In this document: piece by piece, positions 14,868-24,650 of the stretch
Layout: the number at the start of each line of letters is the position of its first letter
Position numbering within the stretch: position 1 is the stretch's first letter
NCBI GenBank assembly: GCA_902794535.1
Contig: CADBHQ010000031.1
Coordinates: 1 to 35,252 of the forward strand
Source: Fibrobacter succinogenes
GTDB lineage: Bacteria > Fibrobacterota > Fibrobacteria > Fibrobacterales > Fibrobacteraceae
Direction: 5' to 3'
Length of the DNA stretch: 35,252 nucleotides
Position numbers and translations under genes: made by a program
The notes under the pieces: model-generated
Seen by the model: only the letters and a program-made list of their open reading frames with translations
The model's database searches: none
Told to the model about the DNA's origin: nothing

Positions 14868-14901
14868 TTGTCACTTAAGTGACAAATTATTTGACTATAT
14901 T
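14868..14901 (+). promoter_or_regulatory. recC promoter with an 18-bp perfect palindrome
   Basis: TTGTCACTTAAGTGACAA (14868-14885) is a perfect palindrome, and a TATATT -10 follows at 14896-14901. The palindrome covers the -35 region, so a bound protein could repress or activate. Only six bases separate TATATT from the recC ATG. Confidence 0.65.
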
Positions 14902-14907
14902 ATCGCT

Positions 14908-17900
14908 ATGCTGCACCTGAAATTTGCATTGAATCTGGAAAACCTTGCCGACGAGATGATCGACGCTCTCGGCAAGCATTGGACGGATCCTTTTGATTCG
15001 CCCATTGTCGTTTTTCCGGACCCTAAAATTGAGCAATGGTTCAGGTTGCGTTATATTGCCGAGCGCGGTGTTCTTGCAAATTTGGAGATTGTCACTCTCG
15101 ATAAATTCCTGTTCAAGTACTTGACTCAAGGGGATACTTCTAAGCAGAAGTTGACTGCAGATATTCTGTGCAATGTGCTGATTGCTTATTTGAACGAGGC
15201 GTATTCTGGTAAGGCGTCTATTCCTAAAGAAATTCGCAAATATCTTTATAAAAAATCTGGCGAAAAATCTTCTGGTGAGATAGATGAATCGAAACTATTT
15301 GATTTCGCGCGCACGTTGGCAGGCCTTTTCTTGGAATATGAAACGAGCCGTCCGGGCGGATTCATTTCGCCTTTGCAGAACAAGCATCATGAGGGCTTGC
15401 TCGCCTATTGGAAACAGGGCGCCTTGCGCGACTTTTTCTCGGAAGAAAATCGGCCCTTGCCTAAAGAAAAATGGCAGCGTGAAATATATGCCCGCCTGTT
15501 CCATAACACAGAGGGCAAATCGCTGTTGACCCAGGTTTTCGAGGCGACATGCAAGCGTACCGGTAGCAATACGGCTTTCTTGACGATTCCTTATTTGTTC
15601 TCGCAGCGGGTCGATACTTCGCAGTGGACAAAGCCCGTGTTTATTTTCGGCCTTTCGGGTATGGGCCAGTTTTACCGCGTTATTTTGCAGCAGTTTGCCG
15701 CGGAGCATGATATCTTTGCTTTTATCCAGAATCCGTGTATGGAATTCTGGGAAGATGTCGGAAACAAGCCGGTTACCCGTTGGAACAAGAAGAACGAACC
15801 CTCGAGAATTGCGCTCCCGGCGCCTAAGGATTCCTTGACGGAAGAAGGACTTGCCGAAAACGAAAACATGTTGCTCAAGAACTGGGGGCGTACTGGTCGA
15901 GAAAACATTCGCCTGTGGTGCCTGGCGTCGGATTACACGTTTGATTTTGTCGGCTACGAATACACGCCGGATTCGTTGTTGCATCAGGTGCAGTATCTTG
16001 TTTCGCACCGTTTGAATCGCTTTTATGAATCCGAGGTGGGCGAGCTCAAATTGAGCGAAACGGATGCCTCGTTGACGCTTGCGGCGGCCCCGTCTTCTTT
16101 GCGCGAAGTTGAAAACTTGCATACGCAGGTATGCCTACTTTTGAAAAAGGGTGTGCGCCTCGACGAGATGGTGGTCATCGCTCCGGATCTCGATTCTTAC
16201 AGGACTCCAATTGAACAGGTGTTCAATGCGGCTCCGCGCGATAGTGAATTCTACATTCCGTATGCGATTACGGATTACCCTGAAAAAGATTCCCTGGTCG
16301 GCAAGGCCATCGCGAACCTTTTGGATATCCATCAACAGCGCTCGATTTCGAGGCCGGCGTTCTTTGATCTTGTCAAGAATCCGGTAGTGCAATCGACATT
16401 GCAGATTACCGATAGCGATGTGGCCGCTTGGGAAAAGTGGGTGGTGAACATGAACGTTTACCGCCACGCCGGTGAAGACGATTGGAGCCGTTGCATTAAT
16501 CAGATGCTCTTTTCGCAGGTGACCGATGCTCCGTTTGCCTCGGCCCATGAGCGCTACTTGCCTTACGAAGATATTGAATCGTCTGATGGCAATCTCACGC
16601 TGAAGTTTATCAACTGCATTGATGAACTCAATCGCTGGATTCGTTTTGCGGCAGAGGGCATTGAAAAGGTTCAGGCCAATTCGCTTGCGTTACTGAAAAC
16701 GCATTTGGCGCATTGGGTGGGCCTGAATGCCAGAGAAGACCGCTTTGCAGTCGAAAAGAAAATTTGGCAGAAGGTTCAGAATGCAATTGACCTGATGGAA
16801 TTTCAGTTCGATGCGGGCGCTCCGCTCATTTCATGGAAAATTGTCGGGCAGATGCTTTCGAGTGCCTGCGAAGATTCTCGTACGGGCAATACGCGACTTT
16901 TCAGTAGTGGCCTTACATTTATGCGGTTCGCGGTCAACAGGGTTGTTCCCGCAAGGCATATCTTCTTTATCGGGGCGAATGCGGGCGTGTTCCCTGGGCA
17001 AAAGAAAGCGAATACGATGGATTTGCGCACGCAAACGACTCGCTGGCCGGGTGACGATACTCCGGTTGACAAGAATTGCTATACCTTCTTGTGCCAGCTG
17101 ATGAGCGCTGCCGAAGGCTTCCACATCAGCTATGTCAACAGGAACCTGAAAAAAGATGAAGAACTTTTCCCGTCTTCGGTGATTAGGGACTTGCAATTCT
17201 TTATTGGCGAAAGCGCCTGCCCGAATAGTGCTGCTTTTAAGGAACGCAAGATTCCGCTGGACGAAACCCGCTCCGATGACGAACTTTTCACGCTCCGTTC
17301 GATTCGTAACAAGCTGAACCGAGTCTTTGTAAGCCCGACAGAAAATCAGGTTGCTCAACCGCAAGAGTTGCAAATTGCCTTGCCTGATACAGTGAGTGTG
17401 CGAGATTTCAAGCGTTTCTTTGATGATCCGTTCCAGTTCCAGCTTTCTCGAAAGGTGACGCTGCCCTCGGTCGAAAACGACCCCGAAAAGGAACTCTACG
17501 AACCGGTATCGCTCAATACTCTTGACAAGTCCATCTTGCTCAAGGATTTTGTGCAATCCATTTTGGATAGCGAAAAAATCAAGGATTCTACGACAGAGCA
17601 GGAATGGATTCTAAAGAAGAAAATTCCGCGTGGAGTGTTCGGCGAGGTCGCTCTCGATGATATCAATGCAGAATCATCGGTGATTTTCAACTTGATTTCC
17701 GATAGTTTCAAGGGCAAATCTATAGCTTATCAAGAAAAAGTGGAAGTTTCTTTGTCGGAAGGTTCCCATAGTTGGACGCTGCGCTCTAAACTGGACTGGC
17801 ATCAAGTTATGGTTGATGGAACACATCGGTTATTCAGCGTAAAGTCCGGCAGTGTTTCCAATACCGATTTTACCAAACTTTTCTTGGACGCATTGTTGAT

Positions 17901-18294
17901 TGCCGCTGCTAAACAAGACCCTGATAGTGTGACTCCCTTTGAGCTGAGAATTTTCTCGAGCAAGAACGAGGTGGTCAAAAAAGAGTTTATCGTTAACTGG
18001 ACTGATGCTGTTCTCCGCTTGAAACAGATATATCACCGCTGCTTTGTCGAAAACTACCGCAAATGTGTTCCGGCAAAAATGTACGATGAACGCGACGTTC
18101 AGACTTTTGTCAGCTACCGCACAAAACTGGCTGGCAAATTTGGCGCCTGGTCTTATTTTGACGGCAAGAATCTTTTTGACCCCGAAAAATTTTCCGGTTT
18201 CTCCCGCGATAATTTCTTGAACGATTGGAATGATGCCGTGTCGGAACAGATCCGCTTGCTGGATCCTATCTGGAGCGAAGAAGATGAGCAATGA
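14908..18294 (+). CDS. recC: Exodeoxyribonuclease V subunit gamma (RecC)
   Basis: A 1128-residue protein whose N-terminus MLHLKFALNLENLADEMIDAL matches the usual RecC start, where MLHL is followed by a helicase-like fold. Other family-like blocks are VVFPDPKIEQWFRLRYIAE, FIFGLSGMGQFYRVIL (family I/LFGxSxLPPxxL), PYAITDYPEKDSL, FMRFAVNRVVPARHIFFIGANAGVFPG and PSSVIRDLQFF. RecC is the catalytically dead helicase/nuclease-fold subunit of RecBCD that recognises Chi and splits the duplex. It heads recC-recB-recD and overlaps recB by 11 bases. The start lies six bases after a TATATT -10 element and has no ribosome site, so the mRNA is probably leaderless. The length matches E. coli RecC (about 1120). 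Confidence 0.93.
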   Translation: MLHLKFALNLENLADEMIDALGKHWTDPFDSPIVVFPDPKIEQWFRLRYIAERGVLANLEIVTLDKFLFKYLTQGDTSKQKLTADILCNVLIAYLNEAYSGKASIPKEIRKYLYKKSGEKSSGEIDESKLFDFARTLAGLFLEYETSRPGGFISPLQNKHHEGLLAYWKQGALRDFFSEENRPLPKEKWQREIYARLFHNTEGKSLLTQVFEATCKRTGSNTAFLTIPYLFSQRVDTSQWTKPVFIFGLSGMGQFYRVILQQFAAEHDIFAFIQNPCMEFWEDVGNKPVTRWNKKNEPSRIALPAPKDSLTEEGLAENENMLLKNWGRTGRENIRLWCLASDYTFDFVGYEYTPDSLLHQVQYLVSHRLNRFYESEVGELKLSETDASLTLAAAPSSLREVENLHTQVCLLLKKGVRLDEMVVIAPDLDSYRTPIEQVFNAAPRDSEFYIPYAITDYPEKDSLVGKAIANLLDIHQQRSISRPAFFDLVKNPVVQSTLQITDSDVAAWEKWVVNMNVYRHAGEDDWSRCINQMLFSQVTDAPFASAHERYLPYEDIESSDGNLTLKFINCIDELNRWIRFAAEGIEKVQANSLALLKTHLAHWVGLNAREDRFAVEKKIWQKVQNAIDLMEFQFDAGAPLISWKIVGQMLSSACEDSRTGNTRLFSSGLTFMRFAVNRVVPARHIFFIGANAGVFPGQKKANTMDLRTQTTRWPGDDTPVDKNCYTFLCQLMSAAEGFHISYVNRNLKKDEELFPSSVIRDLQFFIGESACPNSAAFKERKIPLDETRSDDELFTLRSIRNKLNRVFVSPTENQVAQPQELQIALPDTVSVRDFKRFFDDPFQFQLSRKVTLPSVENDPEKELYEPVSLNTLDKSILLKDFVQSILDSEKIKDSTTEQEWILKKKIPRGVFGEVALDDINAESSVIFNLISDSFKGKSIAYQEKVEVSLSEGSHSWTLRSKLDWHQVMVDGTHRLFSVKSGSVSNTDFTKLFLDALLIAAAKQDPDSVTPFELRIFSSKNEVVKKEFIVNWTDAVLRLKQIYHRCFVENYRKCVPAKMYDERDVQTFVSYRTKLAGKFGAWSYFDGKNLFDPEKFSGFSRDNFLNDWNDAVSEQIRLLDPIWSEEDEQ

Positions 18295-21200
18295 AGTTTT
18301 CGACATAGAAAAGTTTGACGGAAGCGAAAATCTTTTTATCGCGGCTTCGGCAGGTACGGGCAAAACCTACACGATTCAACAGGTTGTGGGTAAACTCGTG
18401 GCCCAGGGAATGAACCTGAACCAGATTCTGATTGTGACCTACACCGAAAAGGCCGCAGGCGAACTCAAAGACCGTATTCGCAAAAAGATTGAAGACGAAT
18501 TCAAGAAGGATAGCGGAAATATTTATCTGCAGCAGGCTTTGCATGATGTGCAGGGGGCGCCTATTGGCACGATTCATTCATTCTGCCAAAAGGTTACGCA
18601 GGAATTCGCTTATGAAACCGATGTCCCGCTTAAGCAGGAATTGATTGACGACAGTGCGGTTGAAGAACGAATTCAAAAAATGATTCGCGATGTCTGGGCT
18701 CATGATGAACTCTTCCGGACATTTGTGAAGTACAACGGTGATGTCGATACCTTTACGGAACTTTTGAAGGCGGCCATTGCAGGCTATATTCCTGAAACAA
18801 TATCGCTCTCGGGCGATGCGGGATTCCATCTCGGTGCAGAAGGCTTTGACCTCGACGAAGCAGGCGCCTTGGCCGAAGCGGTCACATTTAAAGACCTTCG
18901 GAAAATTTCATGCGTTGATGCCGCTTGCGATATTCTCAAAATCCATCAGGATGAACCTATTTCTAAATCCAAGACGGCAGGCGATTTGCTTAAGGCGGTG
19001 TCATCATGGGAAAAAGGCTCCGCCTTGTATAACGGCGTTTCATTCCGATTCAAGGTGTCGGGAAACGGCGAAGAATTGGACTCTGCACTTGGTGTTATCA
19101 AAGATTTGAAGGCTTTGCTGGATGAAAAGTCAGGCGGAGTTGAACAGCTGTTATTGCATCGCTGCCTTTACGAATACATTCCCAAACTTTTTGACGCTTG
19201 GCAACTCCATAAGAATGTGAGCAAGATTCAGTCCTTTAACGACATGATTCGAAATGTCTACAAGGCTGTTATCACAGACGATTCGCAGTTGGTGCAGTCC
19301 TTGCGTCAAAAGTACCTTTTCGCGATTATCGATGAGTTCCAAGATACGAACTTGTTGCAGTGGGAAATTTTCAAGCGCGTGTTCTTTGATGCGGATGACG
19401 GAATGCACCATATTTTGGTGGTGGGCGACCCGAAGCAATCGATTTATAGTTTCCAAGGTGCAAACGTCAAGGTCTACGAAAATGCTGTTTCGCAGATTGC
19501 GAATGGAAAGGTTCTTTCGACAAACTGGCGCTCTTCTAGATCGATGATTGAAGCGTGCAATGCGCTTTTCCCACCATTTGGTTTTGATTTTGAACCTTCC
19601 CTAAGTCCTGAAAAAGAAAAGAATGATGCGACTTATAAGGACAAAGTAGTTAAACCGTTTTGGATTAGCGAACCCGATACGGAACCGAAGGATTACGCCG
19701 AAACGGTTGTCAATAATATTGTAGACCTGTGTACGTTTAAAGGCAATAAGACTAACCTTCAGATTCCCGATAAGAATACGGGAGCCTTGCGTAATGTCAA
19801 GTTCTCGGATTTTGCGGTTCTAGCGAGAACCCGTGCAGAACTGGAGAATATTGAATACGGAATGAAAAAGGCCGGCATCCCGTTCTTGCGTTACATGGAT
19901 AACAATTTGTTTCGGAGCCGCGAATGCGCTGAATGGACCGCTCTTTTCAGGGCAATCGATGCCGATGATTATTCCGACCGAAACAGAAGCTTGCTTTATG
20001 CGGCGCTCATGACCGATTTCTTTGGCAAGGATATGGATTATATCAATGCCTTCAAACCGGATGAAGACGGCGCGCAGTTTATTTCCATTTTTACGCAGTG
20101 GCATGCCTTGGCTGAACAGCGTCGTTGGGCAGAATTGCAAGAATCGATTTATCGAGACGCTTACAATATTGTAAGCCTCAATGACCCGGAGCAGCTTCAA
20201 AGCTTGAACAAGATTCGCCAAGTGGGCGACTACTCCATTGAATACCTGTATACCGCCAACGCCTCGCTCGAAGAATTGATTCGCCATTTAGACGGCCTTG
20301 CAGTCGGTAGTGAAGACGCTCTCGAAAATTCGAATATTGTCGCAAAGGGTACGGACCTTGACGTGGTGCAGACCATGACGATTCATGCGTCCAAGGGCCT
20401 TGAATTTCCGGTGGTGATTTCGGTGGCTAGCGAGCGCGGGCATGTAGGGTCTTCGGGACCATATGTTTATAACAGTCAGTCGGGCGACCTTTCCCGCGAA
20501 ATGACTTTTGAACAAGACGGAAAAGATATTTGCCAGCATGAAACCGAAGAAGAGTGGCGCAGGCTTTTCTATGTCGCGTTCACCAGAGCGTCGTACCTCA
20601 TGATTTTGCCGTGGTTCCCGAAAGAAAAGATGGACAAGAACGGGAAAATGCGTGCCCGTTGCAAGGCCATGGATTGGTATGTCGATATTCTTGCGGGCTT
20701 TTGCGCTAAAAAAGAGAATAAGGCGTTCTTCGATTATATTCAGGACAAGCATTTTGTCGACCGCAAAAAGACCATGCAATCGATTCTCGAAACGATGCAA
20801 GAAAATGGCAATGCAGTCTCGGCGGTGAGCGTAGAATCTACGGCGCAGATTCTCAAGTCTTTCGAAGTCTGGCGCAAGTTCCCGCATTCTACTTCGTATT
20901 CGCAGATTGCCCACGGAACGCAGGAACAAGAAACTGACGAAGGCCGCCTGCAAAAAGACGAAGTCGACAATACGCCCTCAAAACAAGATAGCGCTCCGCA
21001 ACCGGTGGCAGACAATTACCCACGCGGCGCAGAACTCGGTAATGCCATTCACAAGATTTTTGAATTGGTAGATTTCGAAGAGGTGGGCAAGTTGACGCTT
21101 GCCGAGGCGCAGGAATATCTTCCGCTTTTGACGCTCGTGCAGAATTCCTTTACCGAAGAAAACCTGGATATCGAACATCATCCGGGGTGGGTGACGCGCA

Positions 21201-21712
21201 CCATCGAAATGGTATGGCATACCCTGAACGGCAAACTGGAAACAATCGAAGGTGCGCAAAAGACCGGCGGATCATTCACCCTGAACGAAGTCTCCTTCGC
21301 AAATCGCCGGAGTGAATTGCCGTTCCATATGGCGTTAGATGGCGTGAAGGGTACGGACCTTCTGGACCGCTATTGCAAAGGGTTTATCGACCTTCTGTTT
21401 GTGCGGAACGGTCGCTACTGCATTCTCGACTGGAAATCAGACGTACTTGCCGATTACGGGAATGAATCGATGAAGGAACACATGGTGCTCAGGCATTATG
21501 ATGTCCAGCAGATTCTCTATTCTTACGTGTTGATTCGCTGGCTCAAGGGCTTTTATGCGAACTTGACAGAACAGCAGATTTTCGAAAAGTATTTCGGCGG
21601 TATCTATTACGTGTTCTTTAGAGGCTGTGCCGAAGGGCAATCGTCAGGCATCATGTCGAGTACGTTTGAATCTTACGACGAACTGAGCAATCTTTATAAC
21701 GGGATTATCTAG
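18284..21712 (+). CDS. recB: Exodeoxyribonuclease V subunit beta (RecB)
   Basis: The start at ATG 18284 (MSNEVFDIEKFDG) lies inside the end of recC; a longer in-frame form has no support. The product has 1142 residues. The UvrD-like SF1 helicase has Walker A AASAGTGKTYTI (about 20-31), VTYTEKAAGELKDRI (motif Ia), IIDEFQDTN (motif II), VVGDPKQSIYSFQGA (motif III), STNWRSSR (motif IV), MTIHASKGLEFPVV (motif V) and YVAFTRAS (motif VI). The C-terminal nuclease domain shows GNAIHKIFE, then GFIDLLFVRNGRYCILDWKSD, which contains the Asp...Asp-x-Lys catalytic core. It therefore looks fully active: a 3'-5' helicase plus the only nuclease of RecBCD. recD starts two bases after its stop. Confidence 0.95.
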   Translation: MSNEVFDIEKFDGSENLFIAASAGTGKTYTIQQVVGKLVAQGMNLNQILIVTYTEKAAGELKDRIRKKIEDEFKKDSGNIYLQQALHDVQGAPIGTIHSFCQKVTQEFAYETDVPLKQELIDDSAVEERIQKMIRDVWAHDELFRTFVKYNGDVDTFTELLKAAIAGYIPETISLSGDAGFHLGAEGFDLDEAGALAEAVTFKDLRKISCVDAACDILKIHQDEPISKSKTAGDLLKAVSSWEKGSALYNGVSFRFKVSGNGEELDSALGVIKDLKALLDEKSGGVEQLLLHRCLYEYIPKLFDAWQLHKNVSKIQSFNDMIRNVYKAVITDDSQLVQSLRQKYLFAIIDEFQDTNLLQWEIFKRVFFDADDGMHHILVVGDPKQSIYSFQGANVKVYENAVSQIANGKVLSTNWRSSRSMIEACNALFPPFGFDFEPSLSPEKEKNDATYKDKVVKPFWISEPDTEPKDYAETVVNNIVDLCTFKGNKTNLQIPDKNTGALRNVKFSDFAVLARTRAELENIEYGMKKAGIPFLRYMDNNLFRSRECAEWTALFRAIDADDYSDRNRSLLYAALMTDFFGKDMDYINAFKPDEDGAQFISIFTQWHALAEQRRWAELQESIYRDAYNIVSLNDPEQLQSLNKIRQVGDYSIEYLYTANASLEELIRHLDGLAVGSEDALENSNIVAKGTDLDVVQTMTIHASKGLEFPVVISVASERGHVGSSGPYVYNSQSGDLSREMTFEQDGKDICQHETEEEWRRLFYVAFTRASYLMILPWFPKEKMDKNGKMRARCKAMDWYVDILAGFCAKKENKAFFDYIQDKHFVDRKKTMQSILETMQENGNAVSAVSVESTAQILKSFEVWRKFPHSTSYSQIAHGTQEQETDEGRLQKDEVDNTPSKQDSAPQPVADNYPRGAELGNAIHKIFELVDFEEVGKLTLAEAQEYLPLLTLVQNSFTEENLDIEHHPGWVTRTIEMVWHTLNGKLETIEGAQKTGGSFTLNEVSFANRRSELPFHMALDGVKGTDLLDRYCKGFIDLLFVRNGRYCILDWKSDVLADYGNESMKEHMVLRHYDVQQILYSYVLIRWLKGFYANLTEQQIFEKYFGGIYYVFFRGCAEGQSSGIMSSTFESYDELSNLYNGII

Positions 21713-21714
21713 CC

Positions 21715-23592
21715 ATGGACAAGAATAACGAAAATTTGATGAATGCGTTAGTCGAATGTGGCGCGATAACTCTTTTGCAAAAGAGATTGCTTGACGCAAT
21801 TCCTGAATTTTGTCCCGATGCCGATTCGCGTTTGATAGACTTGCTCTCGTTGCTCCTTTGCAGGCAAGGCCGCGGCGATACGCGAATCCCGCTTGAATTG
21901 GATAGGTTGGAATCGCGACTTTTGAATACGCTCGAAAATTTTGCGGTTCCTAGCAATTCCGCTTATATGGAATCGCTCCAAAGTGCGGTCGCGAAAATGA
22001 ATGACGGCGGCTACGAAGGCGTCGTTGGTGGCGGCGATTCTGAAGGGTCATTCTTTAAAAAGCCTTTTACGCTGAAGGATAATTATCTTTATCCGTCAAA
22101 ATATTTCTATTCCAAACTTGTCGTCGAAAAGAGGGTGCGGGAATTATTCGTGGCGCATTCATTCAACAAAAACGATGTTGCCAAGTGCATTGAACGCGTT
22201 GCCTCATTCACCAAGGACGGCGCTGGGAATCCGGTGCGTCTCGAAGAGGCTCAGGCTGAAGCGATTCTTCGCGGCGTTTATGAAAACCTGATTATTACGG
22301 GAGGCCCAGGCACCGGCAAGACGACGGTTATCTTCTTCTTGCTGCGAGAACTTTATTGCATGCATCCGGAACTTTTGGAACATCCGCTTTATTTGGCGGC
22401 TCCGAGCGGCAAGGCCGCTGACCGCATGAAAGAAAGCATCGTGAGCTCCATGAACTTGGTCTGTTCCGAGGAACTTGAAAATAATTTTGCGGTATACGAC
22501 AAGATCGCGAAGGCAGAAACGTATACGCTTCACCGCCTGTTGGGTTATTTGCCAAACGAAAACAAGTTTTTCCATGACGAAGACAATCCGTTTCCTGAAA
22601 GCGCTGTTTTTGTGATTGATGAATCGAGCATGGTCGATATCACGCTTTTCGGTGCGTTCTTGAAGGCAATTCCGCGAAATGCCAAAATCTTCTTGCTGGG
22701 CGATGCCGATCAGTTGCCGCCTGTCGATGCGGGTGCCGTACTCGGTGACTTGCTTGGTGTAAAACTCAATTCGACCGTAATGTTGACGGTTTCCAGAAGG
22801 TTTAACAAGAATTCTGAAATCGGTCAATTGGCTTCGCTCGAAAATGTGGAAAATCGTTTTGCCTTCAAGCCGATTTCTTCGTGGAATCCTGGCGATGCAC
22901 AAAATGCCGTGCAATTGCTGGCTACTTCGTCAGAAATCAACCGCGCTGAAATCGATAGCTTGCTTAAGAAATGGTTTGAGCAATACATGCTCGACTTTGC
23001 AACCTTGGCAAGTCAAATCGACCCGAAAAGGGAAAGCTCTCCGCAAGATGAGGAATCTCTGTTGCGTCAGAAAGTTTGGGATATCTGCACGCATTCGAAA
23101 ATCCTTTCGGCAGAAAGGCAGGGCGTTATCGGGACTGATTCAATCAACCAGTATATAGAGCAGTTCGTAGAAAAGCAGACCTTTGAAAAATATCGTGGGA
23201 AAAAGGTTTGCAAAATGCTCATGTTGGTCAAGAACCAGAAAACGTTCCGGCTTTATAATGGCGATATGTGCGTTCTCTGTTACGACAAGTTCGGCGAAAG
23301 TTATGTGATGTTCAAGAAGGGCAACGACTTTGTCTTTTATCCGACATACCTGTTCCCGAAAGATGTCTTTGAGCTGGCATACGCTTCGACGGTGCATAAG
23401 GCACAAGGTTCTGAATACGATCATGTGCTGATGTTCTTGCCAACCCGCATGGGACATCCGCTCCTGAATCGCCAAATCCTGTATACAGGCATTACCCGTG
23501 CAAAGAAATCCGTGACCATCATCGCGACCCCCGAGACTTTCAAGGCCGCCTGCGAGACGGTCATCGAACGCGACACGGGTATCGAGCTGTAA
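21715..23592 (+). CDS. recD: Exodeoxyribonuclease V subunit alpha (RecD)
   Basis: A 625-residue SF1B 5'-3' helicase. Motifs in order: Walker A ITGGPGTGKTTVIFFLL (about residues 197-205), APSGKAADRMKES (Ia), FVIDESSMVDITLF (II), LLGDADQLPPVDAGAVLGDLL (III), STVHKAQGSEYDHVLMFLP (V) and YTGITRAKKSVTII (VI). The N-terminal region of about 190 residues is the RecC-interacting part. The Walker A and DEssMVD forms are RecD-specific rather than UvrD-like. It follows recB with only two bases between, completing a RecBCD operon. RecBCD degrades linear double-stranded DNA, loads RecA at Chi sites, and is both a repair and an anti-phage enzyme. Confidence 0.94.
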   Translation: MDKNNENLMNALVECGAITLLQKRLLDAIPEFCPDADSRLIDLLSLLLCRQGRGDTRIPLELDRLESRLLNTLENFAVPSNSAYMESLQSAVAKMNDGGYEGVVGGGDSEGSFFKKPFTLKDNYLYPSKYFYSKLVVEKRVRELFVAHSFNKNDVAKCIERVASFTKDGAGNPVRLEEAQAEAILRGVYENLIITGGPGTGKTTVIFFLLRELYCMHPELLEHPLYLAAPSGKAADRMKESIVSSMNLVCSEELENNFAVYDKIAKAETYTLHRLLGYLPNENKFFHDEDNPFPESAVFVIDESSMVDITLFGAFLKAIPRNAKIFLLGDADQLPPVDAGAVLGDLLGVKLNSTVMLTVSRRFNKNSEIGQLASLENVENRFAFKPISSWNPGDAQNAVQLLATSSEINRAEIDSLLKKWFEQYMLDFATLASQIDPKRESSPQDEESLLRQKVWDICTHSKILSAERQGVIGTDSINQYIEQFVEKQTFEKYRGKKVCKMLMLVKNQKTFRLYNGDMCVLCYDKFGESYVMFKKGNDFVFYPTYLFPKDVFELAYASTVHKAQGSEYDHVLMFLPTRMGHPLLNRQILYTGITRAKKSVTIIATPETFKAACETVIERDTGIEL

Positions 23593-23786
23593 GACTCGGT
23601 GTTTTTGCTCGCGGTGGCCTGTTTTCGCTGCCAAAATCCTTGAAATTAGACGAATTTCGCGGATTTTCCTAAAAATCGCATTTTTGGGGCTTTGGGGGTG
23701 TTGAGAATTGCTGTTGTAAAAAAAGCAACGGAACTTTATAACTCTCAACGGATTGTAAACATTTTCTATCTATATTTGGGTAAATT
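23593..23786. promoter_or_regulatory. recD-TIGR02147 intergenic region with -10 element
   Basis: No gene was found in this stretch. A weak hairpin GAAATT-AGACG-AATTTC (23642-23658) has no T run. TATATT at 23771-23776 lies 10 bases before the ATG at 23787, so the transcript would have little or no leader. No convincing -35 is visible. Confidence 0.4.
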
Positions 23787-24650
23787 ATGGCTATGCCCGA
23801 AGTATTAGACTATTTGGAATACCGCGAGTTCCTGAAGGATTGGTTTGTCGAAACCAAAAAAGGCAGCCCCTTCACCTCGTACCGCTATCTTGGTCAGAAG
23901 ACCGGCGTAGACCCGGCCTGGCTTGTGCGCGTGTTCCAGAAAGAAGGGCATTTGAACGAAGGCACGCTCCCGGCGTTTATCCGTATTTGCGGACTCGACG
24001 ACCGCCGTGCCGAATACTTCAAGACTTTATACCGTTTCAACAAGACCAAAGCCAAGCAGACTCTTTCGGAACTGTACTATCGACTCATGGAATTGCGTTC
24101 CATGGAAACCCGAATCCTGTCGACGCCGGAACTTTCGTATTTCGGCAGCTGGGCTTGTGCCGCTCTCCGCGCCTTGATTGGCATTACCAAGGATACTAGC
24201 GATATCGGCAAGCTCGGCAAGAGCTTGAATCCTGCCATTTCTCAGGACGAAGCACGCTCTGCCCTTGGCATTTTAAAGCAGCTTGGCCTTGTCGTGCCCG
24301 ATGGCAACGGCGGTTGGAACATTACCGATCAGATTATTAGTACGGGTGGCGAAGTCAAGAGCCAGGCGGTTCGCGACTTCCACAGGCATACAATTGAACT
24401 TGCTCAGGAATCGATTGACCGTCACAAACCCGAAGAACGCGATATTTCTTCTGTCGTATTTACAGCCGATGAATCTGATTTGCCTGAAATCCGTCACCGT
24501 ATCGAAGAATTCCGTAGAGGTTTGCTGCAGTTTGCCCGCAAGAGCGAACGCGCTGATCGTGTGTATGCTTTAAATATTGCGATGTTCCCTTTGTCTGATA
24601 AAGTGGACGACCCTGATACCGGAGCCGCTCCGCAAAACAAGGGGGTGTAA
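23787..24650 (+). CDS. TIGR02147 family protein (DUF4423-type regulator-like)
   Basis: A 287-residue protein of the TIGR02147 family, which I know as a paralogous group in Fibrobacter. Signature parts seen: an N-terminal LDYLEYREFLKDWFVETKKG block, SYRYLGQKTGVDPAWLVRVFQKEGHL (a helix-turn-helix-like stretch), SYFGSWACAALRALIG, and a winged-helix-like ALGILKQLGLVVPDGNGGWNITD. The C-terminal third contains VVFTADESDLPEIRHRIEEFRRGLLQFA, conserved as MSVSxxxxxxI-type in DUF4423. It is predicted to be a cytoplasmic DNA-binding regulator, though the family's role is not established. The stop overlaps the ATG of the lipoprotein gene (TAATG), so the two are translationally coupled and presumably work together. 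A second ATG at 23793 is equally possible. Confidence 0.85.
   Translation: MAMPEVLDYLEYREFLKDWFVETKKGSPFTSYRYLGQKTGVDPAWLVRVFQKEGHLNEGTLPAFIRICGLDDRRAEYFKTLYRFNKTKAKQTLSELYYRLMELRSMETRILSTPELSYFGSWACAALRALIGITKDTSDIGKLGKSLNPAISQDEARSALGILKQLGLVVPDGNGGWNITDQIISTGGEVKSQAVRDFHRHTIELAQESIDRHKPEERDISSVVFTADESDLPEIRHRIEEFRRGLLQFARKSERADRVYALNIAMFPLSDKVDDPDTGAAPQNKGV

Noticed and set aside
14868..14885. LexA box controlling recBCD
   Set aside because: The palindrome TTGTCACTTAAGTGACAA does not resemble the SOS boxes I know (E. coli CTG-N10-CAG, Gram-positive GAAC-N4-GTTC), and a similar site occurs before unrelated genes.
23642..23658. Terminator after recD
   Set aside because: The six-base AT-rich stem has no T run after it.
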